Positions 35,368-46,099 of a stretch of DNA of 64,000 nt are shown piece after piece. Both the position numbers and the translations under genes were made by a program. The DNA comes from Morinoia aosen (Eukaryota; Arthropoda; Malacostraca; Amphipoda; Talitridae). The stretch is taken from positions 20,657,038-20,721,037 of the forward strand of contig CM059577.1 of assembly GCA_030386875.1 (NCBI GenBank), read 5' to 3'. The stretch's first letter is position 1. Each line of letters starts with the position of its first letter. The notes under the pieces were generated by a model. It searched no databases. It was given only the letters and a program-made list of their open reading frames with translations, and had not been told where the DNA came from.

Positions 35368-35734
35368 CCCTCAGGGGGATACAGCTGTTGTATCTATGGG
35401 AATTAGCGCTCCCAGGGGAATAATGTGAGGGCCCGAGCTGAGAGTTAGCTAAGTAAGCTTCTTTTTTTTTGTTGGAATAGAATAGGTTTTTGTTGTGTTA
35501 CGGACCATCTTTTTTCGGTTCACTGCTGTCTTGTTTTTCACCACCTACTACTTTCTTCTTGAACTTTGATCTTGTTTCATGAACTTCTTTCTAATCTTAC
35601 TGTTTCTGTGCCTTTTCTGCATAGATTCTACGATCCCTCAACTCCATATTAGATGGTGCCTTCTTCCTTCCTCTCTTTGGATTGAATTTGTTTCGGATAG
35701 GGAGGCTTAAACTAACTATTGATCTAATCTAATC
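35368..35734 (+). mobile_element. SINE-like retroposon, copy 5 (complete)
   Basis: 367 bp flanked by an exact 15-bp target duplication, TACTAAATGTTTGTC (35,353-35,367 and 35,735-35,749). The 5' end begins CCCTCAGGGGGATACAGCTG and forms three successive hairpins by about 35,420. The middle carries AGGTTTTTGTTGTGTTACGG and TCTACGATCCCTCAACTCC; the 3' end is GGGAGGCTTAAACTAAC followed by a short GATCTAATCTAATC tail. Non-coding. Best reference copy for the family. No tRNA-like A or B box seen. Confidence 0.93.
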
Positions 35735-36450
35735 TACTAAATGTTTGTCTCTTCTCCTTGCTTTCTTTGGATCGCGTATGGTGTGGTTAAGAGAATCTTA
35801 ATATTAAGCGTACGAATAAATTATTAATGAAAATTAATAACTGAACTTTAGCAAGACCACGAATCTGACCCTACTGATTAATAACACTGTTATGAAGTTG
35901 TGTCTACCTATACCATAGATGCTCATCAAAGCAACAGTTTTACTAACATCATATAAAAAATGTGTCAAATTTGTTGATAAAAATTTATTGCATGTATTCT
36001 TACTTGAGCAGGACAGGCTAGCAGGATCCGGTGCCCGTAACTCCACCAGGAGATGCGACAACCTCGTCCAGTCCTCACCTCCACCAAAAGATCTCGGTAT
36101 CGCTGCCAGTGGCCGTCAACACATCCGAGTCATGGCCATTTGACATAGCTTAAGGTTGCGTTGTGAAATTTTAGTCTGGTGTAAACATTTTTCGTTCAAA
36201 CTCGTATGTAGATCCAAAGGAACACGCTTACTTTACAGTGAATGAGAATTTCATTTGTGCGATAATAAGAAATAGGAAATTATTTCACCGTTTCAGAATA
36301 GAGAGAATGTTTCCTTATGTTGAATGAGACCTTTTTCGTTAACTTGAAGTAAATATGATACTAAAAGGATTAATATAGCTTTTCGCTTGTTCATACATTC
36401 TCTAATTTATGTAGAAATATCCGTACTATTGTAAAAAAAATTAATGGTCA

Positions 36451-39045
36451 CCACACCTTTTTCAGTTCAAATTAATCCAAGTCAAGTTCAAATTAATCCA
36501 AGTCAAGTTCAAATTGATTCAAGTAACAATCGAATTAATCCAACCCTCAGTTGAGTTAAAAAATTATACCATCACTTGTTAATTCGAGCTTTTTTGTGTT
36601 ATATATGGATCGATTGGATGTGATGAGCAAGACAGGTTTCGAGGTTTTATTTACACTCGAATATATTTATATACGTGAAATTTCACTTTATCACATGTAT
36701 GAAATCATATATGCAAATACAAAAGATTATCATTGGACGGTATGTAGTTTAATCTTTAAAAGGAATATTGAAATGCGATTCACTGAGAACGAATGTACGA
36801 TTCCGTTTGATTACAATTCAAAGGTGTACATTACTACACTGATACATTCATGCATTAGCAATGAAAATATTGCCATCCATTCTAATTCCGTGTTAGTCAA
36901 TGTGGAGAAATGTAGGATCCTCTTACAATACACAATAATAATACAAAAACAATATTTCTAACTTAATGCTGATTTTATTTGTGTGTGTTTACAATTCGAT
37001 ATATGATGCTTTCAAGACTTAAATAACTTTTATGATAATCATTTAATAAATATTCAAGTCTTGATAAAATTATATATTGAATTGTAAACACACACAAATA
37101 ATATCAGCGTTATGTTAGAATTATTGTTTCTTGTATTATTATTGTGTATTGTAAATGGATCCTACATTTCTTCACATTGACTAAAAAGGAATTAAAATGG
37201 GTGGTAATATTTTCATTGCTAGTGCAGGAATGTATCTGGGCAGTAATGTAATTGTACTCAAACGGAATCGTACATTAGTACTCAGTGAATCGCATTTCTA
37301 TATTCCTTTCAAAGTTAAAATCTACATATCGTCCAATGATAATCTTTTGTATTTGCGTATATGATTTCATGCATGTGATACAGTAAAATTTCACGTATAT
37401 AAATATATTCGAGTGTAAATAAAACCTCGAAACCTGTCTTGCTCATCACACCCAATAGATCCATATAAAACACAAAAAGCTCAAATTAACAAGTGATGGT
37501 ATCATTTTTTAACTTAACTGAGGGCTGGATTAATTCGATTGTTACTTGTATTAATTTGAACTTGACTTGGATTAATTTGACCTTGACTTGGATTAATTTG
37601 ACCTTGACTTGGATTTATTTGAACTTGACTTGGATTAATTTGACCTTGACTTGGATATTTTTGAACTTGACTTGGATTAATTTGAACTTGACTTGGATTA
37701 ATTTGAACTTGACTTGGATTAATTTGACCTTGACTTGGATTAATTTGACCTTGACTTGGATTAATTTGAACTTGACTTGGATATTTTTGAACTTGACTTG
37801 GATTAATTTGAACTTGACTTGGATTAATTTGAACTTGACTTGGATTAATTTGACCTTGACTTGGATTAATTTGAACTTGACTTGGATTAATTTGACCTTG
37901 ACTTGGATTAATTTGACCTTGACTTGGATTAATTTGACCTTGACTTGGATTAATTTGACCTTGACTTGGATTAATTTGACCTTGACTTGGATTAATTTGA
38001 CCTTGACTTGGATTAATTTGAACTTGACTTGGATTAATTTGAACTTGACTTGGATTAATTTGAACTTGACTTGGATTAATTTGAACTTGACTTGGATTAA
38101 TTTGAACTTGACTTGGATTAATTTGAACTTGACTTGGATTAATTTGAACTTGACTTGGATTAATATGAACTTGACTTGGATTAATTTGAACTTGACTTGG
38201 ATTAATTTGAACTTGACTTGGATTAATTTGAACTTGACTTGGATTTATTCGAACTTGACTTGGATTAATTCGAACTTGACTTGAATTAATTCGAACTTGA
38301 CTTGAATTATATTGAACTTGACTTGGATTTATTCGAACTTTACTTGGATTTATTCGAACTTGACTTGGATTTATTCGAACTTGACTTGGATTAATTTGTA
38401 CTTGACTTGGATTAATTTGTACTTGACTTGGATTAATTTGAACTTGACTTGGATTAATTTGAACTTGACTTGGATTAATTTGAACTTGACTTGGATTAAA
38501 TTGAACTTGACTCTGATTAAATTGAACTTGACTTGGATTAATTTGAACTTGACTTGGATTAATTTGAACTTGTCTTGGATTAATTCGAACTTGACTTGGA
38601 TTTATTCGAACTTGACTTGGATTAATTTGTACTTGACTTGGATTAAATTGAACTTGACTTGGATTTATTCGAACTTGACTTGGATTTATTCGAACTTGAC
38701 TTGGATTAATTTGAACTTGACTTGGATTAATTTGAACTTGACTTGTATTAAATTGAACTTGACTTGTATTAAATTGAACTTGACTTGTATTAAATTGAAC
38801 TTGACTTGTATTAAATTGAAATTGACTCTGATTAAATTGAACTTGACTTGGATTAATTTGAACTTGACTTGGATTAATTTGAACTTGACTTGGATTAATT
38901 TGAACTTGACTTGGATTAATTTGAACTTAACTTGGATTAAATTGAACATGATTTTTATTGAATTGAACTTGATTTGGATTGAATTGAACTTGATTTGGAT
39001 TGAATTGAACTTGACTTAGATCAATTTGAAGTGAAAAAGGAGTAG
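36451..39045. mobile_element. Asymmetric fold-back element with one expanded repeat arm
   Basis: The inverted arms are symmetric about roughly 37,038: for example 36,968 GCTGATTTTATTTGTGTGTG mirrors 37,089-37,108, and 37,012-37,020 mirrors 37,056-37,064. Symmetry extends outward through the unique region (36,540-37,000 against 37,080-37,530) into the 21-bp repeats: the left arm has three to four units (36,466-36,545), whereas the right arm has about 70. The outer termini are CCACACCTTTTTCAGTTCAA on the left and the near reverse complement ending GTGAAAAAGGAGTAG at 39,045. No transposase gene. A 121-codon ORF at 36,596-36,961 lies in the arm, but the opposite arm carries stops, so it is probably not coding. 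Confidence 0.85.
37540..39020. repeat. 21-bp minisatellite, about 70 units
   Basis: Unit TTGAACTTGACTTGGATTAA plus T. Variants: TTGACCTTG, TTTATTCGAACTTG, TGTATTAAA and, near the far end, TTGATTTGGATTGAATTG. Because 21 is a multiple of three the array is open on both strands (NLTWINL repeats on +), which explains two apparent 235-263 residue proteins; no start context, splice signal or non-repeat domain supports them. The array forms the right arm of the fold-back element. Confidence 0.97.
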
Positions 39046-40690
39046 AATTATCTGATTTTATAGCGTACATTTCTTTTAACTGCGGTTAGTAATATGTAAT
39101 GTTCTATTAGTCGTGTAAAAAATACTATTATTGAGCTGTTGAGCCACAGTTATTATAAGAATTCTTATAAGTGATGAAATCGGGTAGAATTCTTTTGGCT
39201 GTTACAACTTGAAGAATATTTTCTCTACAGGTTTGTTAGACTTTGTCCAATTCTGCAACAACTCCTGTTTTTTTACGGAACCCAAAGTGAAAAATAATAT
39301 ATTTTCCGTTCTTTCGAAAGCTCCTGGATTTATTCAGGAACGTTCAAACAGACGTTTTAATATTTGATTCTTCACTTTCATTTCGTTACTTGTGTCAAAG
39401 TGGAAAACTTGACCGGTATAAATAATTGTCAAAGTTTTTATTGAATGAAAATATTATCATTCTGTGTGGAGATGAATCATGATTTCATTTGTGCGAGATA
39501 AGTGTTTGGAAAGTTATTTCAATTTTCGCAATGAAATCTTTTCACCTTTGCTTAAGACATGCGTTATTTTACAAAAACTTAAATTAATTATGAAATTAAT
39601 AGCAGAACTAAATGATTTCCTTCCGTATGAATATTTCTAGGTTCACCTGGAAATGAGTATAGAGCAGAATTTTTTTATTTCACTTTTTTCACCATAATTT
39701 TTATTTCACCATAATATAATAATACTCTTCATTAACTTGATCTGTGATTGATAGAAAAATATTTTATTTTTTTCTTGTGTAAAATGCGGTTTAACATTTC
39801 TAAAGGTATTGCGAGAAAGTGGAATGTTACTCGTGTGGCTTTTGTTTTGGGAACTTTTCGTTTCAAAATAGAGAATTCTTGTACTATAGCGTGAGACCTT
39901 TACGCTTCATATTAAATATGAAATTAAAATTGAAAAAATATGTTTTTAATTGTTAGGACATTTCTTGATTACGCATGCGGAAAGGTTCTCACAGATGTAC
40001 ACAGAATTTATCCTAAATGTTGAATAATTTTTATCACTTCCAGTTCTAAGTAGATAAACATTTAGTGCTGAATTTGTTTCACCTTTTTTAGTGTTTAGAC
40101 TTCAATTATTAATTTTCTAAGAAATGAATACCGAGAAAATGTGTATTTCAGTGCTGAATAAAATGGGCGAACTGAACTGATGCTGTTTTTATTTGAATTA
40201 AAGAAGGATGTGGTCATGTTGAAGCCTATCTTTAGCACGTGAAAGTTCTTAGTTATTTAGAATACAATTCGTTATGAATTCAGGGCTTTCTTCGTTCGAT
40301 GAATGTATAGGTATTGTAACCGTCACAGTGATTCAAGCTCATATATCGTGTTAATATACATTTAACATTGTTGGGGAGAAGTTATTGAAGCTGTTCTCAA
40401 TTTATTTGCTGATTTCAATTAATCTGTTTTACTCAATAAATCTTTGAAGTTTCTCTACACTACGGTATGCAATGTTTTAATGCTGTCTGCAAAATTGCTT
40501 AATACGATGACTTTATTAGGAACTGATTTTGTTCTGTGGAAATATAGTGATAATTTTAAATTTGAAAGTCAAGAGTTGATACACCATAAGCCTCAAATAC
40601 TCGTAGTTCAATAATCCTGTTTAACCATTTTTCTTGGTCCACGGGCGAGTCAGAGGGGTATGGTAGGAGTAAGTTGAATCTATGTTTTAG
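39046..40690. other. No gene recognised
   Basis: AT-rich; no supported ORF, RNA gene or repeat beyond short homopolymers. Confidence 0.5.
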
Positions 40691-40694
40691 GTTC

Positions 40695-40905
40695 CGTAGA
40701 TTTCCCCTAGGTGTGTCATGACGGCCCTAAGTGTGTCATGTAACACACTTAAGTGTGTCATGTCGCCTCCATGACACACAATTGTGTGCCGGTTTTGCGA
40801 CAAACGTATGACACGCTTAAGTGTGTCAAAATGACCCTATATTTTTTCTCAGTGCGGACGCATAAGCTAAGCTGGATTGGAAGGTAGTCTTCGGACGCAT
40901 AAACC
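40695..40905. repeat. Cluster of TGTGTCA palindromes plus one 37-bp unit
   Basis: Within 150 bp there are six or more TGTGTCA/TGACACA words, including the palindromes ACACACTTAAGTGTGT (about 40,743) and CACACAATTGTGTG (about 40,783). These are followed by TTTTTTCTCAGTGCG and a single AAGCTAAGCTGGATTGGAAG unit of the 37-bp family found as an array at 29,580-30,060. The same three parts occur at 30,045-30,081 in inverted order. Confidence 0.75.
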
Positions 40906-42060
40906 GCAAACATTCGCAATAAACAAATCTAAATTCTTTTTAAGCGAATTTTTAGTAATGGTTCTCTTGACTCAACATCACTGTAGACTGGAGCGACTAT
41001 GGTGCACGATCTAAATGGATAAATGTTGTTTACAAATACTATAGCACCCTTTAACCAAAATCTTTATTTTGAAGCATGGATAAGTGGCTCACTGGTACTG
41101 CATAAACTTCAAACTGACAAAACTAAATAAGGCTCTTTTCACCCAACATAAAAAACAATGGAGTAATCATAAACTCAAAAAACAACGCCCTTAGAGAAGA
41201 TTCATTCAAATACCAGGGAATGCTCACGCTCTCTGATCTCTATCTCCTATCCTATTGCATTCCATATCTAAATCTTTGAATGATGAATGATATTTATTCA
41301 AGAAAGATCGAAGCCCTCGAACACGAACCACCTGACTAGAATGACACCTTCACAAACCCTGAGTATTAAATTCTGTCTTATTTTTATAAAATAACAAACA
41401 TAGCTCCAGAGCAGATACGTTGAAAGTACAAAACTCTACGGGAAATATCGATAACACGCCTCAGTTGTTATTAGTTTTTTTTATAAAATCACTTTAACAA
41501 ATTATGACCCAGTAAAAATAACTTTGAAACATACCAAAAATACTGAAAATCTTGACTTGCTGGGAACATTGAAAATCTACTCTAGTTTGTGTTCTTGGGA
41601 TAAACAGTTTGTATCTTACCAAACTGGCAATCATCATTGAAAGAGAAACCAGTGTAAATTCATACTCCCTTACGTGATCTGAATGAGGAACCCGTTCTGA
41701 ACATAGTTCCCATTTCATTGGAATTAGAACTTGGAACTCGCCGTCAATTTTAATATCTGTGAGGAAAAAATGTTGGAGAGCATTTAGGAAGAGTCATATA
41801 TGCATTTTAATATTTACAGCGTGCATTATAAAAATATAGCTCTCACGAAATATTAGTCTGCTCTCCATTAGTTGTCTCAAAATGATAAGTTAATAAAGCT
41901 GTTCTGAAATGAAATAAATCCAAAGTCTTTTCCAGAACGAGCAGTTTTTATTCGAACTGTTAGCGTTATGTAGCAAATTAACTGCATTTTCCATTCATGC
42001 ACCCTTAAAAAACTATCCGGGCAGTCTAATGTACGTTCATAATAAGTGTTCTAGCAGAGT
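40906..42060. other. No gene recognised
   Basis: AT-rich; ORFs up to 74 codons without recognisable motifs. Confidence 0.5.
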
Positions 42061-42350
42061 AAAAAAAAATATATCGCCGGCATGGGATATATCGCCGCAA
42101 TCAATAAGCGCTATATTCGTGTAGAAAGGCCGCGCCTGCGTAGAAATGTCCATTTTAAGGCAGGCACTGACACGCCGCAGAGAACCCAGCCAAAGCCTGA
42201 ATCTTTGCCCTGGCGCTGGACCCCAAGGCTCACGGCCGCCCTGAAATGCGCCAGCGCGAACCTGACGGGGCTGTGTATGCGCTATGCCGTCGCGGCACTA
42301 TATATACGGAAGTACACTCGGCCGAATGATATGTGACTGTGGAAATTAAC
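42061..42350. other. GC-rich island with TATA-like element
   Basis: About 270 bp markedly richer in G and C than its flanks, with many CpG, ending GCGGCACTATATATACGGAA and then CGGCCGAATGATATGTGAC. The TATATATA at about 42,298-42,306 could act as a core promoter element. An 84-codon ORF crosses it with no domain. It may be a solo LTR or another element's 5' region; no paired repeat is found in the window. Confidence 0.35.
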
Positions 42351-42499
42351 TGTCTACCCTTCCCCACTACTTCCAACCAACTGTTAGGTGAGCAGAGAGG
42401 GAGAGAGAACGAGTTAGCGTGTTTTTATTAAGGACAAAAAAAATTTAAAAGAAAAAATAAAATTTTGCAGAAGAACTTTGCTTTAAATACAAATATGCG

Positions 42500-42830
42500 T
42501 TTGAAAGTAATTACTTATGAGCGTACGTATACACATGTGAACGTACTTACTTTCGTAAGTACTTACTAAATAACATACGTGATAACACTCGTACTCGCTT
42601 AAAACTTTACATCCGCACCTACTTACTCACGTGTGTACGCACATACCTATTATGGTAGTAGTAGTAGTAGTAGTAACATAGGTTTGCTAGCGCTTCAGTT
42701 ATTTAAACTATATCGCACCGAAGGATACCTATTATGGGCCTACGTACGTACTTGTATGCGCGCATGCGTTCCTACGTTTCTATATAAATACTTAAGTGCG
42801 TAAGTATCAGGTCGTACCATAAGACCAGGA
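42500..42830. repeat. TACG/GTAC-rich simple sequence with (GTA)n
   Basis: Dense in overlapping GTAC, TACG and CGTA words (for example GCCTACGTACGTACTTGTA at 42,739) with a (GTA)7-like run at 42,655-42,675. Similar sequence (ATTCGTACGTACATGCGTG) reappears at 43,830-43,980 on the other side of the mariner remnant. Confidence 0.7.
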
Positions 42831-43039
42831 CGTTTTCATGTGGTAAAAAGTTTGAACTTTCATTACATCGAAAGGTATAAATTTGTGATCTATTCTGCGA
42901 GGTAATCAGTTCACTGTGGTCTTCCATACGCTTTGCAGTGAAATACATGGATATTTAATAATTTTTTAATATGAAGCCATCAACCGAACATATGTGCCTG
43001 CGCATTTTTTGCATTTCCTTCAATTGCAAATACATTTTT

Positions 43040-43551
43040 TTGAAAGATTTGTTACCGGAGACGAAAAATGGATTATGTACAGCAATATTAAACGTTAACA
43101 TCAATAGGTCGACATGCAAGATCACAATCACAACCTAAAACAGCATTCCATCTGAAAAAGGTTTTGATGTGTAGTTGGTGCACGGAATATGAGAAGAATT
43201 ACTAATGACAAGCTTCTTTAAAACAACCAAACACTCACAGCAGAACTGTACGATCAACAGTCGCAAAGACTAAATACCGCTTTAAAGGAGATGCGCCCAG
43301 CTTTGGTCAATCGAAAGGGCGTCATCCTTCAGCACGACTATGCGCGTCCGCATACAGCAAGAATGACTTTGGACACAATTGAAACGCTAAAATGGGAAAC
43401 ATTGATGCATCCGGCATGTTCTCCAGACATTGCTCTTTCAGACTTCTATCTCTTTAGGAGACTAGACAATCATTTAAGGGGAAAAACTTTGAAAGACAAA
43501 AACAATATCGAAAATGAACTGCAAGTCTTTTTTATTCAAACGAGGCGTTAA
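43040..43551 (+). pseudogene. mariner-like transposase remnant
   Basis: C-terminal half of a mariner-family transposase. The open part (43,291-43,551, 86 codons) reads RPALVNRKGVILQHDYARPH, with the second catalytic Asp in HDYARPH, then HPACSPDIALSDFYLFRRLD around the third Asp, giving mariner-like D-to-D spacing. Upstream, 43,050-43,290, FVTGDEKWIMYSN-like sequence is recognisable, covering the first Asp, but several stops interrupt it. The N-terminal DNA-binding part and the inverted repeats are not recognisable. Inactive fossil. Confidence 0.88.
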
Positions 43552-43639
43552 AAATTGGTCATTAGGTGATCGGAAGTTATTACTAGCGATGGAGAATATG
43601 TTGTTGAAAAAATGAATGTTTTTACTCTCCATATTATAC

Positions 43640-44320
43640 TAGCAAAAAACTAACAGAACTTGTGGTTCGAGCTGATACTTGCGTGCACAAGTACATAAAC
43701 TTGTAAATATTCTGAAATCTTTGCATCATTTGGCCTTGAAGTTGAACCTACTTCTCGTAAATCAGTTTTATTTTAGGTATGAGAATATTCTTTTTCAGCA
43801 GTGATTGCGTGCAGAGTTCACTGATCGTACGTAATATATATAATAAGTACGAACTTATTTATTTATTTTCGTTTGCACATAATTACTTGTTCACCTACCT
43901 TCTCACCTATATTCGTACGTACATGCGTGTGTGCGTAAATACGTACTTGCAGGCATGCTGCATACACTTTTCCGACTTGTAGGTATTAGTGTATACATGT
44001 TCGATACGCTAAACTTTAAAGCGACACTTACCCTCACGTCAAAAAAGGTAACATCTTGACTACTCTTTTTTGTGTATGATTATTACTGAAAAATGGTCGC
44101 ATGTGTAATTTAGAGGATTTCAAAATCCATTAAAGTCTTAGTGTAACTATATAATAACAAATTGTTTTCAAAAACATGCGGCACTTTCTTCTCCCCCAAT
44201 CGTAGAGCGCAGCCTGAGCATTAACAGCTGTGCCCCTTGACCTTCCAAGAATCACCCGCACAAACTTCAAAATATGACGGGAGTAATCATGTCTGCAGAT
44301 ATTATAATGGTTGAGCTGCT
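43640..44320. other. No gene recognised
   Basis: Includes the second TACG-rich patch at 43,830-43,980. No ORF with a known domain. Confidence 0.5.
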
Positions 44321-44329
44321 ATGAATCAT

Positions 44330-44650
44330 CCGAAGCTAAACTTTCCGCAGAACTACGGAGGTCTGCCCTCCTGCTCGCGACGTTGGCCTAAGGTGCCGTT
44401 GTATGGCCTCGGCCGAGGGCCATTTGCCTGCTCTGCGCTCCTTGCAGCGGCTGCTTGCGCCAAACGGCGCCGACCTGCGCAGTCGCACCGAAAGGTTGGC
44501 CGGTGCCTAAAATGGATCGGAAGCCTAAGCTGTTGTGGATGCAACTACGCTCATCGGCGCCAATGCTGGTGGCATTTTTTATTTGGATGTCAAGGGAAAT
44601 TCTAGACGTGGAAAAAAGCGATTTCAAAGAATGCGGTAGCAACTCCTCTT
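44330..44650. other. GC-rich unclassified block
   Basis: About 300 bp of CpG-bearing sequence, open in four frames for 63-94 codons, none with a recognisable domain. Words such as GGCCTCGGCCGAGGGCC (self-complementary, about 44,405-44,421) and GCAGTCGCACCGAAAGGTTG stand out against the AT-rich surroundings. Could be an exon, a CpG island or a SINE-like insert; no splice sites or target duplication decide it. Confidence 0.3.
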
Positions 44651-45715
44651 AATTAGTTCTAAGTATTGATTTTGGTGAAGTATTACTATGGTGGAAATAT
44701 ATTGTTTACGGTGTTTGTTTCTTTAAAATATTCAGAACGTTTTTTTTCCTGAATCGATTGGCAGTGTGTCTCCATGAGCGACGTGTAGTGTATAAAAAAA
44801 TTATTTATGAGATAAAAGGTTAAACTCACGGAAATTGATGCGCATGTAACCTTGTTCGTATTCATCAAGGTTAGAGCTAAATTGGCTAAGTCTGCATTGC
44901 TTATGGGTAAGAAAATAGAAAACAAAAAATTCATAGAGTATAGAATTCACTAACTGTTAAACATATCTCAATTCACGTTAGGAGCTCCGCTGGAATGAGA
45001 AACGCAGCAAAACTAATTCGCACACCGTGCACCCCCGCCGCCCTTTTTATGGGCATCGGTTCGTCTCCCCAGCACCAGCCTGCACTTCTCTGACCCATCG
45101 ATCCATTAATTTTCATTTAGGACATATTAAAATAGATAAAATATATATAAAAAATAAAACAACGCACTGTGTCCGTCAGAATCCGATGATTTGACTCTGT
45201 AAATCTTAACTATAACCAAACTCTAGCTTCAAAATTACAAGTGCAACTGTTTAAAATTTTCCAATATCTCGTGATGGAATTGGGAAAAGTTTCATTTCTG
45301 TATGTCATGACGTGTGAATATATTGTATGGGAGTTAATTTTCTATAAATATTCCTTACTTAGAGTCATCACAAGTCCCTTCCCACACAATGCTGTTCAGC
45401 AAAGCAGCTTTATTCATTTAAAAAGCTGCGACCAAGCTGTCACCGAACACACAGGCATGCATAACACACTCATAACCGGACCACAGCGGGGAAATTGCTT
45501 AATTCAGCACGACCTGCACGTGAGCTTTTACTTTTTTTCAAAGGTTTGATTCAGAAATTTACTGATAAGAAAATATGATGGCGAATTTTGTATGTCGGGC
45601 TACCAAAAAATTTAAAATTATCAAAGCAAGATACAGTAGGAGAAAACCACATTTAACCATTTCACTATAGTAAGAATCGAAGTAAAGAATGGTGTTCTTC
45701 AGCTGATGCTACATC
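44651..45715. other. No gene recognised
   Basis: AT-rich with a short C-rich patch at 45,025-45,060 (CACCCCCGCCGCCC). No supported exon. Confidence 0.45.
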
Positions 45716-45719
45716 ACTA

Positions 45720-46090
45720 GACATGTCTATCAAATGAGATGGTGAGCACATTAGCAAAGGCTCGAGTCCTACCTACAGACTTGGTCTCTACCCTCAATAC
45801 GAAGCGCGGCCACTGCGAGCGGAGAAGTTGTCGGCGAGCGTTGCCGGTCGAGCATCGAGTCGTCCGAGAAATAAAGTTAGGCTGCGGTAAGAGGCTCTGT
45901 GGTCTCAGAGGACATCTATTGATCCAAGGGGAGCGAGAGCAGCGCCAAGGGAGTTCGGGCCCCCTTGAGAATGCTTCACGACACTTCGGTTTAGACCTTC
46001 CCCTCCTCCCCCGCACAGCCTGGCCTCTCTAGGGGGTTGCACTCCCTCAGCATCCCCACCTCCCTCTTCCCTGGCCGTCTTTTTTTTCCT
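45720..46090. other. GC-rich unclassified block with pyrimidine-rich end
   Basis: About 370 bp, with CpG-dense sequence from 45,800 to 45,960 and a C/T-rich run (TTCCCCTCCTCCCCCGCAC) near 46,000. Open on both strands for about 100 codons, with no domain. AATAAA occurs at about 45,871 and 46,091. The GC profile, polyadenylation signal and pyrimidine tract recall an LTR-like or pseudogene insert, without a second copy here. Confidence 0.3.
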
Positions 46091-46099
46091 CAATAAACA

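Larger units (their letters stand above)
33691..36143 (+). other. Candidate three-exon gene fragment, unidentified, Cys-rich
   Basis: Three blocks can be joined with matching splice phases. Exon A runs to 33,763 (donor GTAAGA) and reads WKYADGILQVSREVSIPRPV then KTSKK. Exon B, 34,378-34,571, follows TTTTTTCACCCAG and has a GTAAGT donor; it reads EPLPMIIFDGPNIWLQPHAR then DLWQKEERSALLKDADIAVG, ending in the Cys-rich GCYGFDCCHPKCCCATF. Exon C, 36,017-36,143, follows GGACAG and gives about 42 residues to TGA. Exon B is GC-rich against an AT-rich background, as the true COE exons are. I do not recognise the family. Exon C could instead use the acceptor at 36,021 in another frame (PVPVTPPGDATTSSSPHLHQ). 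Exon B lies 30 bp before a repeat end and may be a remnant. Confidence 0.3.

Noticed and set aside
36596-36961. 121-codon ORF in the left fold-back arm
   Set aside because: The mirrored right arm has stops and indels in the equivalent frame, so the frame is not preserved by selection.
37493-39019. Two apparent 235-263 residue Asn/Leu/Thr/Trp/Ile repeat proteins
   Set aside because: Same reason: a 21-bp satellite open in several frames on both strands, belonging to a fold-back arm.
44353-44652. Overlapping ORFs in the GC-rich block as a gene
   Set aside because: Four frames on both strands are open simply because the block is GC-rich; none shows a domain.
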